Assembly (NCBI GenBank): GCA_031285565.1
Contig: JAITVY010000042.1
Location: 62,001 to 126,000 of the forward strand
Direction: 5' to 3'
Source of the DNA: Tannerella sp.
GTDB taxonomy: Bacteria > Bacteroidota > Bacteroidia > Bacteroidales > Tannerellaceae
DNA length: 64,000 bases
The first letter of the stretch is position 1; every line of letters starts with the position of its first letter. Under the pieces are notes generated by a model that did not search any database, had not been told where the DNA came from, and worked only from the letters and a program-made list of their open reading frames with translations. Position numbers and translations under genes: made by a program. Below, in pieces: positions 27,732-37,063 of this stretch.

Positions 27732-30092
27732 ATGAGGAACATTTCATTCAAGCTTATCTTCCGTAGTTGGTGGCGTAATAAAACATTTACCATTATCTCC
27801 ATCCTCAGCCTTGCGGTTGGCATTGCCTGTACCAATCTGTTAACCGCCTTTGTAATCCATGAGTACAATATAGAGGCAGAAAATCCCAATAAGGATAAGA
27901 TGGTAGTTGCCAAAATGACTATTGCAAATGATGGGATGAATACTTATCATATGATGAGACCTGAATATATTTCCGAATTAACCAATGCAGTTCCTGAACT
28001 GGATAAATTATGCAGGGTTCTTCCTTATGAATTTACGATCTATTGTCAGGTCGGAGAGAACAAGTTCAGTGATTTTAATGTAGTAGAGGCCGATAGTACT
28101 TTTCTCCAATTCTTTCCGCAAAAGGTAGTAATGGGAAACCTGGATGACCTTCTGATTGGACCGGACCGGATCATCCTGACTGAATCTTTTGCCAAACGGC
28201 TATTCGGACGTGGCGATCCGATAGGACAAACAGTCCGGATACAGTTTGGAATGGATTATTCCAGTGGAAGTGAAGAGACATATAAGCCTTTTACTGTTTC
28301 CGCAGTTGTAAAAGATGACCATCAGACAGCATTTAGTTTTGATGCTTTGTACTATGCGAAACCAACCAGGGGACTCAATTTTTTTCTGCTAAAAGATAAC
28401 ATCTCTATTCCTGATCTACAGGCAAAAGCAGACAGTTTAATTATCAACAGGAATGGGATGGATTTTCTATTTACTTTACATAGTATCCGGGATGCCTGTT
28501 TTGACTCGGGATCACTTCCACCTCCACCGCTTAAGAAACCGAACATTGATTTATTACTTATTGCTCTTTTTTCTGCCATCCTGATATTGGCTATCGCCAG
28601 TTTCAACTATATTAACCTGAGTTTTTCCCGGGTTTTCAAACAATTGTATTCTATTCATGTACAGAAACTGATGGGAGCCGGAAGCCGTCAGTTAAGTATA
28701 CAATTGTTTGCCGATACATTTATGACCGTTGGATTAGGGTTTCTGATCGCACAGTTGATACAATTTGATTTAATGGGAGTAATGAATCGCATTATGTCTG
28801 TCCGGGTTCCCATCTCTTTTTTATATAGTAGCCAGATGTTGCCGGCTACATCTGTTCTTATACTACTTTTGGCTTGTATCCCCGCTTTATATATGAGTCG
28901 GCGTTTGCCGGAATTGTCGATTTCGGTCTACAACAATTTTTACCGGGGAAAAGCAAGACAGCGGATCATCGCTTCGCTGGCTGTCGTACAGTTTATTATT
29001 TCGTTTGTCCTGATTATCGGCACATTTACCGTAAGACAACAGATATCGCTTCTATACGATAAGATAGAAAATTATAAGGATATCTATAGTTTTTCAGTTG
29101 GAGATTACCAAACCTCCATGCTTCCGCTCAAAGAACACATCGCTCATCTTCCGGGCATACAAGCCATAACATTAGGCTCTCCTCTTTTTGATGACACGGG
29201 TATGCTCGGTGAAATCAAAGACGGGATATATGAAACGTATACCTTTGAGGAAGGAGACGAAGCAATCATGGAAACGATGAGATATACCCTGTTACAGGGG
29301 TTACCATGGGAAGAGGCAATCAAACAGTATGCGCATCCGGTCTATCTTAACCGTGCATGGGCTCAATATTTGTTTCCGGATGAAAGTCTTCCTGTCGGTA
29401 AACTTTTGAAGGAATGTGAACCTCGATTAACAGAAGAGTATGTTCCTGTCGGAAATGACCACATCATTGCCGGAGTTGTTGAAAACTATTTTAGTCCCAA
29501 CAAAGAGAATACCCTTGAAACGCCTATTGCCAAAGGAGTAATTAGCTATACCAGGGATGGTATTTGTTTAAAAGTCCGCATCGATCCCGGGAATACTACA
29601 GTTATCAGGCAAATCTATGATGAGTGGGATAAACTTCATCCGGGAGGGTATCTTGAACACGAGAGCATGTACGATAAAGTGCTAAGCAACAACAAGCAAC
29701 TTTTTGAGTTGTCCGGCATATTAATGATGTATTCCATTATCAGTATCCTGCTTATCTGTTTCGGGCTATTCGGTATATCTCTTTATGCTATCGAGCAACG
29801 AACAAAAGAGGTCGGAATCCGGAAAGTGAATGGGTCATCCACCTTGCAGATCATGATGACACTTAACCGTCAGTTTATCGGTTGGATTGGAATAGCCTAC
29901 GTGATTGCTGTTCCTGTTGCTTGGTTATTGCTTAACCAATGGATGCAAAGTTTTACTTACCAGGCTGATTTAAACATCTGGTCATATATCCTTTCATTGC
30001 TTATTGTGGTAGGTATTACCCTACTGACTGTAAGCTGGCATAGCTATAAGGCTGCAACCGGCAATCCGGTAAATGCGTTGAGGGATGAGTAA
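27732..30092 (+). CDS. FtsX/MacB-type ABC transporter permease 4
   Basis: 786 residues from ATG, last of the array. The start region (AAATATCATGAGGAACATT) resembles the relic at 19301 more than the others do. The motif before the last helices reads EQRTKEVGIRKVNGS. Closest to permease 3 throughout. The gene converges with the metallophosphoesterase gene, with a large hairpin between them. Confidence 0.9.
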   Translation: MRNISFKLIFRSWWRNKTFTIISILSLAVGIACTNLLTAFVIHEYNIEAENPNKDKMVVAKMTIANDGMNTYHMMRPEYISELTNAVPELDKLCRVLPYEFTIYCQVGENKFSDFNVVEADSTFLQFFPQKVVMGNLDDLLIGPDRIILTESFAKRLFGRGDPIGQTVRIQFGMDYSSGSEETYKPFTVSAVVKDDHQTAFSFDALYYAKPTRGLNFFLLKDNISIPDLQAKADSLIINRNGMDFLFTLHSIRDACFDSGSLPPPPLKKPNIDLLLIALFSAILILAIASFNYINLSFSRVFKQLYSIHVQKLMGAGSRQLSIQLFADTFMTVGLGFLIAQLIQFDLMGVMNRIMSVRVPISFLYSSQMLPATSVLILLLACIPALYMSRRLPELSISVYNNFYRGKARQRIIASLAVVQFIISFVLIIGTFTVRQQISLLYDKIENYKDIYSFSVGDYQTSMLPLKEHIAHLPGIQAITLGSPLFDDTGMLGEIKDGIYETYTFEEGDEAIMETMRYTLLQGLPWEEAIKQYAHPVYLNRAWAQYLFPDESLPVGKLLKECEPRLTEEYVPVGNDHIIAGVVENYFSPNKENTLETPIAKGVISYTRDGICLKVRIDPGNTTVIRQIYDEWDKLHPGGYLEHESMYDKVLSNNKQLFELSGILMMYSIISILLICFGLFGISLYAIEQRTKEVGIRKVNGSSTLQIMMTLNRQFIGWIGIAYVIAVPVAWLLLNQWMQSFTYQADLNIWSYILSLLIVVGITLLTVSWHSYKAATGNPVNALRDE

Positions 30093-30097
30093 AGAAA

Positions 30098-30149
30098 TTG
30101 TTAATGCGTTAATTTGTTTAACCGTTTAAACGGATTAACGCATTAACAA
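30098..30149. terminator. Bidirectional terminator-like hairpin between convergent genes
   Basis: Sixteen-base perfect arms, TTGTTAATGCGTTAAT and its complement, enclose a 20-base centre that contains the palindrome CCGTTTAAACGG. It lies between convergent permease 4 and the metallophosphoesterase gene. It lacks a long T-run, so it may act as a 3'-end stabiliser as well as a terminator. Confidence 0.65.
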
Positions 30150-30163
30150 ATGAAGAAAGGATC

Positions 30164-31237
30164 TTATTCCATCACAATATCAAACTGATCATACGGTTCC
30201 GTACGATGTGCCAGATGTTTGGTTGACGGCGAGATACCGAACAAGGGCGAATAGGTTTTTACCTTGATGGTCTTTCCATCCGGCATAAACTCCAATATAC
30301 GAAGCCAGCCATCGCCTCCATTCCCTTCCCAGCCACCGCCAAGAATCTGCACATTAAACATCATCTGGTGAACATTCTTTCCGGCAGTGTTCTTATCTAC
30401 CCGGTAAGCTACCGATTCATCAAAACCACCCGGGTTTCCGGTATGACCACAGATTACCATGTAAATATTGCCGGACGGTTCGACTAATTTCTTCCAGACG
30501 GCTTCGCCCCAGTTGTGTGGCGCAATTGCATAGCGCTCATTATCTGTGCGTTCGGCCGTGCGTTGACGCAGGAAAGAATGGGTCATAAAGATCACCTTGT
30601 GATCTTTGTACTGCTCGCTGGCAGCTAATTCTTTCGCCCAGTTGAGTACTTCGTCCCGCGGGGCAAACTCGGAAGTAATGACTAAGAGTTTCCCCCAATT
30701 CGGTTCAATAAATTCAAACGCTGCATTTTCTAATGATTCTACTCCACTCCTGTTCGGGTATACACTTATGCAGATATCACGCCATGCCGTATTTCGTTCA
30801 AACGGGAAATATTCGGGGAAGTGAGTCTTCCCATTTTCCGAGCTCCGGTACCCATATTCATGATTACCGGTTGAAATGATGTAAGGCACTTTGTTATCTA
30901 AACGCTCAAAAGCGCGCGAACCGGCTTCCCACATTTCCCTACTGGTCTGGTTCAACATCTTACGGTTGCGAACGATATTCTCATTCTGTTCGACAATATC
31001 GCCCGTACACAGTACTGCTTTTACATTCAGGTTATCTATATTGTCGGCAATCCAGGCCGTACAGATTTCAAACAGCGGCTGGTTGATATCATACTTGGTA
31101 TATCCTTGCGGATCACCCAGCAGGATCATTGAAAACGAATTCGGATCTGCCAGATGCTGTTGATCCGCCCTGTGCTGGGCCGAAATGAGACAAGATAGAC
31201 TCAGCAGCCAGCCGATAATAAATAAGATTTTATTCAT
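30164..31237 (-). CDS. Exported calcineurin-like metallophosphoesterase
   Basis: 357 residues with a signal peptide (about 1-20, ending CLISAQ). Metal-binding motifs appear in order: GDPQ (Asp42, with Gln where most families have His), CTGD (Asp80), GNHE (124-127), MTHS and CGHTGN. It should hydrolyse a phosphoester in the periplasm; the substrate is unknown. It follows PUL2 susD after a 150-base repeat-rich gap, so it may be read as part of PUL2 or separately. A link to phosphorylated glycans is only a guess from position. Confidence 0.85.
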   Translation of the reverse strand: MNKILFIIGWLLSLSCLISAQHRADQQHLADPNSFSMILLGDPQGYTKYDINQPLFEICTAWIADNIDNLNVKAVLCTGDIVEQNENIVRNRKMLNQTSREMWEAGSRAFERLDNKVPYIISTGNHEYGYRSSENGKTHFPEYFPFERNTAWRDICISVYPNRSGVESLENAAFEFIEPNWGKLLVITSEFAPRDEVLNWAKELAASEQYKDHKVIFMTHSFLRQRTAERTDNERYAIAPHNWGEAVWKKLVEPSGNIYMVICGHTGNPGGFDESVAYRVDKNTAGKNVHQMMFNVQILGGGWEGNGGDGWLRILEFMPDGKTIKVKTYSPLFGISPSTKHLAHRTEPYDQFDIVME

Positions 31238-31255
31238 GATGTATATTAATATTTT

Positions 31256-31364
31256 AGTAGTTAAAGAGTCAAGGAGTTATCAGTCGCTTTGCTCCTTAGT
31301 AGTCAAGTAGAAAATATAATATTGCGGCTACTTAACTCCTTGACTTCTTACTCCTTTGACTCCT
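31256..31364. repeat. Dispersed intergenic repeat, copy 1
   Basis: Imperfect inverted arms built from AGTAGTTAAAGAGTCAAGGAG-like words flank a core, GTTATCAGTCGCTTTGCTCC (31276-31295). Related cores occur at 54720 and, inverted, at 54793. It does not code for protein and resembles small intergenic elements seen in Bacteroidales. Confidence 0.6.
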
Positions 31365-31389
31365 GCATGAGGCGTACATAGCCTCATGC
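31365..31389 (-). promoter_or_regulatory. 3' hairpin directly after PUL2 susD
   Basis: Perfect nine-base stem GCATGAGGC/GCCTCATGC with a seven-base loop, starting on the base after the susD stop codon. No T-run follows on the minus strand, so it is more likely an mRNA 3'-end stabiliser or processing site than an intrinsic terminator. Confidence 0.5.
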
Positions 31390-33282
31390 TTAATCCTGCC
31401 AACCCGGATTTTGTGTAAGACTTGAGTTCATCTCCCTTTCCTTAGCAGGGATTGGCCATACTTTAACATGTTCACCAACGCTGAGGTGTTTGTATGTAGT
31501 TTCACCCCAAATCTGCATCATTCCATTCGAATTGAGTGCGCCTACCTGCCCGGAAGAATGGTCTTTAAACTTCCGGTCGTACCAGGTGTCCCAACGAAGT
31601 TCGTTGAAGTACATCACATCCTCACCGCCAAGTTCAGCATAAAACTCTCTTCGGATACGCTGGCGCATATCATCCTGTCCACTGACGGCAGTCGCAGGAT
31701 AAGCTGCATCGTTGAGAAGCACATGACCGACCCGTTTTCTTACCATATTCACAAAGGTAACAGCCTCATTTGTCCTGCCAAGTTCATTCAAACATTCAGC
31801 CCGCCGGAGGAGAACCTCGGCATAACGGCAAAGGATGATATCCTCAGAGTAAACCCAGCGGGTTGTACATTCGTCTCCCTCGGGAACATATTTCCTCCAC
31901 AAATAATAGAATTTAGAATTCGTATCGGTACGGACATCATAAGGTTCGCCTGCATCCAGAATGTAGGGCCAGCGAAGCGTCCATGTATAATTTCCTATTC
32001 CGGCTTCATTACCATAATAAGTGGAGTAAGGAGTGATGATTGACTGCATAAGACGCGGATCACGATCTTCGTATGCTTTACGAATCCGGGCTTCATTGCC
32101 CTGATCTATATAGTGGCTCATATCAGCGCCATAAGCAACCATATTGTCATAAAGCGCCTTGTAATTAGAGGTTGCTTCATTGGTTCCCCATTGCCCATTA
32201 CCGGACTGGAGGCCATCACGAAGGAAGAAAGCGACTCTGCCCTGTGGGCTCATGGAATGCCATCCCGGGCAATATTTTTCCCAATCAAATTCGGAACCAT
32301 CCGTACATTCATACATCTCTACGAAAGCCGGGCTCGGGATATAATTATTCCAGGCGGAACCTCCGGTCACACGGCTACCATAGTTTATCGCCCTCGGGTT
32401 GCCCATATTAGTAGTTTCGACACATTGTACGGAGAAAATCATCTCATCACACTGTTCATTAGCAGGTTTGAAAAGCTGAAAGAAATCATCGTTTCCTGTA
32501 GCGCCGTTACTTGGGCTGTAAAGCGTATACCCCAGACCTTCTATTGCTTCAAAATCAGAAAGAGCCTTGGTGTAATCGCCCAGGAATTGATATGCCTGCC
32601 CCCTGAATGCGTAAGCAGCTCCTTTTGTGATACGGCCATAGCTACTGCTTCCTTTCGCATATTTGCCGGGAAGATTGGGTTCATTGATGCAATCCGTTAG
32701 ATCTGTGATTATCTGATTCCACACCTCGGTTTCTGTAGAACGGGGTTTGTTTGCCTCCGAACTCTCTACATTTTCAGTATAAATAGGAACACCCCTCCAA
32801 AGCACATTCATGTGGAAGTAAGCCCAGGCACGCAGGAATTTACTTTCGGATTTAAGCTGGGCTTTCTCATCGTCTCCCATATCAGGAACTTTATCAATAT
32901 TGTTGATGACGTCGTTAGCTCTGTATACCATTGTATAATAGAATTTATACTGATCTGCGACACTACCTGTAGAAGGAGTACAAGAGCCTGAAGCAACAAA
33001 GCAATTGCCCCTCCAGTTCATATCGAGATCCATAACAGACGAGTTTGCATCAAACACAAGTCCCCTGGCATTATCAAAGTTCTTAGAGTATTTATTATAG
33101 AGTCCATTGTATACACCCATTGCTGCTGCACGAGCTAAAACAGAGCTTTCCCATACATTCGCACTTGAAAATTTATCGCTTGGTGATGTGTCGAGCAAAT
33201 CGCTGTCACATCCGGTAAAACCAAACAACATCGCCGACATAGCCAGAATGGTTGTTATTTTTTTGAATATATTATGTTTCAT
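31390..33282 (-). CDS. SusD/RagB-family glycan-binding lipoprotein (PUL2)
   Basis: 630 residues, longer than the other SusDs here (488-552). A lipobox (FTGC, Cys25) predicts an outer-membrane lipoprotein. The SusD helical region includes SESKFLRAWAYFHMNVLW, and the protein ends LTQNPGWQD. It follows its susC with a 51-base gap that contains a perfect palindrome. It should act as the glycan-capturing lid of the SusC channel; the substrate is not predictable from the sequence. Confidence 0.94.
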   Translation of the reverse strand: MKHNIFKKITTILAMSAMLFGFTGCDSDLLDTSPSDKFSSANVWESSVLARAAAMGVYNGLYNKYSKNFDNARGLVFDANSSVMDLDMNWRGNCFVASGSCTPSTGSVADQYKFYYTMVYRANDVINNIDKVPDMGDDEKAQLKSESKFLRAWAYFHMNVLWRGVPIYTENVESSEANKPRSTETEVWNQIITDLTDCINEPNLPGKYAKGSSSYGRITKGAAYAFRGQAYQFLGDYTKALSDFEAIEGLGYTLYSPSNGATGNDDFFQLFKPANEQCDEMIFSVQCVETTNMGNPRAINYGSRVTGGSAWNNYIPSPAFVEMYECTDGSEFDWEKYCPGWHSMSPQGRVAFFLRDGLQSGNGQWGTNEATSNYKALYDNMVAYGADMSHYIDQGNEARIRKAYEDRDPRLMQSIITPYSTYYGNEAGIGNYTWTLRWPYILDAGEPYDVRTDTNSKFYYLWRKYVPEGDECTTRWVYSEDIILCRYAEVLLRRAECLNELGRTNEAVTFVNMVRKRVGHVLLNDAAYPATAVSGQDDMRQRIRREFYAELGGEDVMYFNELRWDTWYDRKFKDHSSGQVGALNSNGMMQIWGETTYKHLSVGEHVKVWPIPAKEREMNSSLTQNPGWQD

Positions 33283-33297
33283 ATGTTTATTGGTTAG

Positions 33298-33317
33298 AGA
33301 CGCAGTGCACTGCGTCT
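33298..33317. repeat. Perfect 20-base palindrome between susC and susD (PUL2)
   Basis: AGACGCAGTGCACTGCGTCT is its own complement and lies 15 bases upstream of susD. As RNA it would form a stable hairpin and could alter the SusC:SusD ratio by partial termination, pausing or mRNA processing. It could also be a protein-binding site. Confidence 0.6.
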
Positions 33318-33333
33318 GTACTTAATTAGATTT

Positions 33334-36300
33334 TTAAAATGTCACATTAACACCGAATGCATACTGGCGCATGGTCGAGTAACCAATCATGGTGCGCATT
33401 TCAGGATCCTGCCCTGAGAATCCGGTGATTGCAAAAAGATTCTCTCCCGTAGCATAAACACGTAGCTTTTCTACATAGAATTTCTTGGAAATCACTTTAG
33501 GAAGAGTGTATCCCACTGTCAGGTTTCTAAGTTTAATAAAATCACCTTTCTCTAAATGTAGGGATGAATTTGTCGAACTCTGAGCGCCTGAAACATTCAC
33601 CAGGCGAGGCTGTTTGGAAGTGAGATTTGTTCTGGGATCCATAGGATTCTCCGGATCATAGAAGTAGTGATTATTTGCCACATTATCAGGAATGGCATAA
33701 CCGTAGACAGTCTCACTGGAGTTTCTGGATGTAGAATAGTAATAAATACTAAATCCTGCAGACCCGCCCCAGCTCATGGAGAAGTCAAAATCTTTCCAGT
33801 ATGCAGAGGCTTGAAGACCGAAATTATATTTAGGAGTAGTTGAAGTCCCCTGGAATTCTGAGTCGTATGAATTACCATAGATACCATCTCCATTCGCATC
33901 CGCATAAATATATTCGCCATACCAGAGTGCATTTTTTGCAACCGTATTGTATGGCTGGAAAGTATAGCCTGCAGCCTGCATAGCCTGCAACCATTCCATA
34001 TCTTTTTCCGTACGGATCATACCGTCTTTAGGACCGCCGTTAATATTAACCGAACCATCCGCATTGAAACCGGAACCACTCCCCTTGTAAACATTGGGAA
34101 GATAAAACTCATTGATCTGACGGCCTTCAATAATCCTGGCTCTGCCACTATTATCACTGGTAGAGACATCTCCGATATTAGTCGAATATTCTGTGTGGTC
34201 AGCGTTCCAACCTCTTTCTAACTCACCTTTGTATTTGCTGACAAAATTCTTATTGAAAGAGAATTGTCCCCTGACAGAATAACTGAAATCTTTACCGATA
34301 TTGTCTCTCCATCCGAGTTCGAATTCAATACCCCTGTTAGTCACTTCTGCGATATTCTCCCTGGGCGCTTCTGCTGTACCCATTGCCATATACATATCAG
34401 GCCTGTAGAGTATTCCGGTAGTCAATTTGTTGTATGCATCAATATTACCGGTCAGTTTATTGTCCAGGAATCCGAAATCAAAACCAATGTTGGCAACTGC
34501 TGTTTCTTCCCAGGTAAGCATTGAGTTGGCAATAGATGTGATAGCGATACCACTTGTCAGCGCCTGGCCTGTAGAATAGTTGGCTGCCGAATAGACAGAC
34601 TGCCATTCATAGTTATCGATCGCATTATTACCCAGTTTACCCCAGGAAGCGCGAAGCTTCAGGTTCGTTAACCATGGCGTTGAGTTGAGCCAGGATTCTT
34701 CATTCATACGCCAGCCAGCCGAAAATGAAGGGAAAGTCCCCCAACGTTCATCAGGTGCAAACCGCGAAGATCCATCACGACGTAAGTTAAATTCGAACAG
34801 GTATTTACTCTTAAAAGCATAGTTCACACGTCCGAAGTATGAACGGGCTGCATATTCAGTTCCATAACCTGTTGTAGAATAAGGCGTAGTAGCAGCATTA
34901 AGATCATTAATACCTGCATCTGTAAGCCCCAGCTTACTTACATCAGTTTCCCTGTATCTATACTTCTGTTCCTCATAACCAATCATAGCCGACACATCAT
35001 GAAAGCCGAAAGACTGGTTGTAATTAAGCAAATGGTTCAACTTGGTAGTATTCGCCCTGGTGTAATACATATACGAATAAAGGGTCGACGGATCAGCAGC
35101 TCCTGTTGAATAAGCGCCTTTAGAGAAACTGTACTTCCCGATAGAAGTATCTACGGTCTTTTTCTCACGGCGAAGGTCATTGTAATAGAAGTCGAAATTA
35201 TAGGTAAAATATTTCAGAAACTTAGCCTGTGCATACCAGTCGGTATAGATCTGTGTATATTTATCATGCCCGTCCACTAATGCCAAATCCCAAAGAGGGT
35301 TATGCGATTGAGGATCATCTTCCGGTCCTTCCGGAGCGCCATATTTTCCATCATAGAACGGATATGTACAAGGAAGCATCTTCTGTGTATTAATTGTATT
35401 GAAGAAATCATCCTGACTTGAACTGCTGACATCCTGGTCGGTTACGTTTCCCCAGGTACGAGTACCCACCCTCAACCAACTGGTAACATCCGAATACAAA
35501 TTCACACGCGCCATGTATCTGGAATAGCCTGTTTTTTTAATCACACCGGGGTTATCAATATAGGACAAGCTCATGGAATAGCCGGTCCTGGTATCCTTAC
35601 CATCGATAGAAACCGTATGCTTCTGCATCAATTGGTTGCTATATATTTCATCCCACCAGTCGGTATTCGGATAAGCCACATAGTTCGGGTAGCCTGAAGC
35701 TGCAATACCGTTCGGATTGGCATTGGCTGCTTTCCATGTATCAATAGAACTTTGCGAGAACATATCAGAGTTACCCAGATTGCGTGCAGACTCGTTCATC
35801 AATTCCATATACTGGACATAGTCGGAAATCGTATGTATCGTCTTAAAAGGTTCATTATAGGAGACTGTTCCATCGTAAGTTATGTTGATTTTTCCATCCG
35901 TACCATTCTTTGTGGTGATAAGTATAACTCCATTGGCTCCCCTGTTTCCATAGATCGCACAAGAAGCGGCATCTTTAAGGATAGAAACACTGGCGATATC
36001 GGATGGGTTCACCATACTGACACTCTGCTCCATGCCGTCGACAAGAATAAGGGGACCGGAAGAGTTTAATGTCCCGACACCGCGGATATTGTAAGAAAAA
36101 CTCTCCGCATTAGGCGCTCCTGAATTTTGCATAATCTGAAGACCGGGAGAAGCGCCGTTAAGAATCTGGGAAGCATCTGTTATCGCTCTTGACGACACGT
36201 TTTCAAAGTTAACCGTAGATACAGATCCGGTCAGGTTGACTTTCTTTTGCGTACTATAACCAACCACCACCACTTCGTCCAATGCTTGCGTATCTTCTTT

Positions 36301-36927
36301 TAACTGTATGGACAAGGATGTACGGTTACCTATGCTGACTTCCTGTGCAAGATATCCGATATATGAAACTTGCAGGACAGCATTATCGCTTACGTTTAAC
36401 GAGAAATTCCCGTCAATATCCGTAATTGCGCCATTGGTTGTTCCTTTTTCAATTACATTCGCCCCGATTATCGGTTCGTTATTATTATCTAAGACTACTC
36501 CATTTATACTTTTTTTCTGTTGAGAAGTCATTCCGGTTTCCATACCTTTTGCCGGATCATCTTCTGCCGAATTGATCAGAATCAGATTATTCTCTATAAT
36601 TTCGTAACCTACATTCTCTTTCTCAAACAGTCGATTCAAGATTGTTTCAACCGGCTGATCTTTTACACGTACGGAAACTTTCCTGTCTAAATTAATTTTC
36701 CCGCTTTCATAAATAAACCGAAATTCAGACTGGCTTTCAATCTGAAAAAGTACTTCTTTTATCGACCGGTTCCGGATATCTAAAGATAACTTTGTTTGTT
36801 GGGAATAGACATTGGCCGAAATATGTATAGAAAAGAGAATCAGGGCAAACGTTGTCAATCTCATAACAGATAAAATCTTTTTAAGGACCGGAGCTGATTC
36901 CGGTCTTGATATATAAAAAATTTGCAT
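33334..36927 (-). CDS. SusC-family TonB-dependent transporter with STN domain (PUL2)
   Basis: 1197 residues. After an N-terminal extension comes a signal peptide (from Met22, MRLTTFALIL). Next are an STN domain (about 47-115, LSLDIRNRSIKEVLFQIESQ), a carboxypeptidase-regulatory-like domain (about 140-215), the plug (from VVVGYSTQKKVNLTGSVST) and a beta-barrel ending VNVTF. The STN domain indicates signalling to the FecR encoded upstream. The reading frame is intact. ATG 36927 overlaps a plus-strand promoter element, and ATG 36864 directly precedes the signal peptide, so the shorter start is a real possibility. Confidence 0.94.
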   Translation of the reverse strand: MQIFYISRPESAPVLKKILSVMRLTTFALILFSIHISANVYSQQTKLSLDIRNRSIKEVLFQIESQSEFRFIYESGKINLDRKVSVRVKDQPVETILNRLFEKENVGYEIIENNLILINSAEDDPAKGMETGMTSQQKKSINGVVLDNNNEPIIGANVIEKGTTNGAITDIDGNFSLNVSDNAVLQVSYIGYLAQEVSIGNRTSLSIQLKEDTQALDEVVVVGYSTQKKVNLTGSVSTVNFENVSSRAITDASQILNGASPGLQIMQNSGAPNAESFSYNIRGVGTLNSSGPLILVDGMEQSVSMVNPSDIASVSILKDAASCAIYGNRGANGVILITTKNGTDGKINITYDGTVSYNEPFKTIHTISDYVQYMELMNESARNLGNSDMFSQSSIDTWKAANANPNGIAASGYPNYVAYPNTDWWDEIYSNQLMQKHTVSIDGKDTRTGYSMSLSYIDNPGVIKKTGYSRYMARVNLYSDVTSWLRVGTRTWGNVTDQDVSSSSQDDFFNTINTQKMLPCTYPFYDGKYGAPEGPEDDPQSHNPLWDLALVDGHDKYTQIYTDWYAQAKFLKYFTYNFDFYYNDLRREKKTVDTSIGKYSFSKGAYSTGAADPSTLYSYMYYTRANTTKLNHLLNYNQSFGFHDVSAMIGYEEQKYRYRETDVSKLGLTDAGINDLNAATTPYSTTGYGTEYAARSYFGRVNYAFKSKYLFEFNLRRDGSSRFAPDERWGTFPSFSAGWRMNEESWLNSTPWLTNLKLRASWGKLGNNAIDNYEWQSVYSAANYSTGQALTSGIAITSIANSMLTWEETAVANIGFDFGFLDNKLTGNIDAYNKLTTGILYRPDMYMAMGTAEAPRENIAEVTNRGIEFELGWRDNIGKDFSYSVRGQFSFNKNFVSKYKGELERGWNADHTEYSTNIGDVSTSDNSGRARIIEGRQINEFYLPNVYKGSGSGFNADGSVNINGGPKDGMIRTEKDMEWLQAMQAAGYTFQPYNTVAKNALWYGEYIYADANGDGIYGNSYDSEFQGTSTTPKYNFGLQASAYWKDFDFSMSWGGSAGFSIYYYSTSRNSSETVYGYAIPDNVANNHYFYDPENPMDPRTNLTSKQPRLVNVSGAQSSTNSSLHLEKGDFIKLRNLTVGYTLPKVISKKFYVEKLRVYATGENLFAITGFSGQDPEMRTMIGYSTMRQYAFGVNVTF

Positions 36928-36934
36928 ATCTTTG
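36927..36934 (+). promoter_or_regulatory. Promoter -7 element of candidate antisense RNA 2
   Basis: TATCTTTG, identical to the PUL1 element and in the same position over the first susC ATG. CTTG lies 18 bases upstream as a possible -33 element. Confidence 0.6.
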
Positions 36935-36939
36935 TTTAT

Positions 36940-37025
36940 TATTTGTTAGTTAACAATTGTGCTTCTAGACACTTGATTAATTATCAAAAATGATGACGGG
37001 AAGTGGTGCAACATTTCCCGTTTTC
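36940..37025 (+). ncRNA. Candidate DonS-like cis-antisense RNA 2 (PUL2)
   Basis: Predicted RNA of about 85 nt opposite the susC leader, in the fecR-susC gap, from just after TATCTTTG to a hairpin with T-run. It has the same layout and length class as the PUL1 and PUL3 candidates. Ends are estimated. Confidence 0.58.
36996..37024 (+). terminator. Intrinsic terminator of candidate antisense RNA 2
   Basis: Stem ACGGGAAGTG with CATTTCCCGT (ten pairs, one G-U), six-base loop, then a run of four T followed by C. The T-run is on the plus strand, opposite to susC and fecR. Confidence 0.65.
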
Positions 37026-37063
37026 GTGTTATCCATACTATTTTATTTATTTCATAGGCAATC

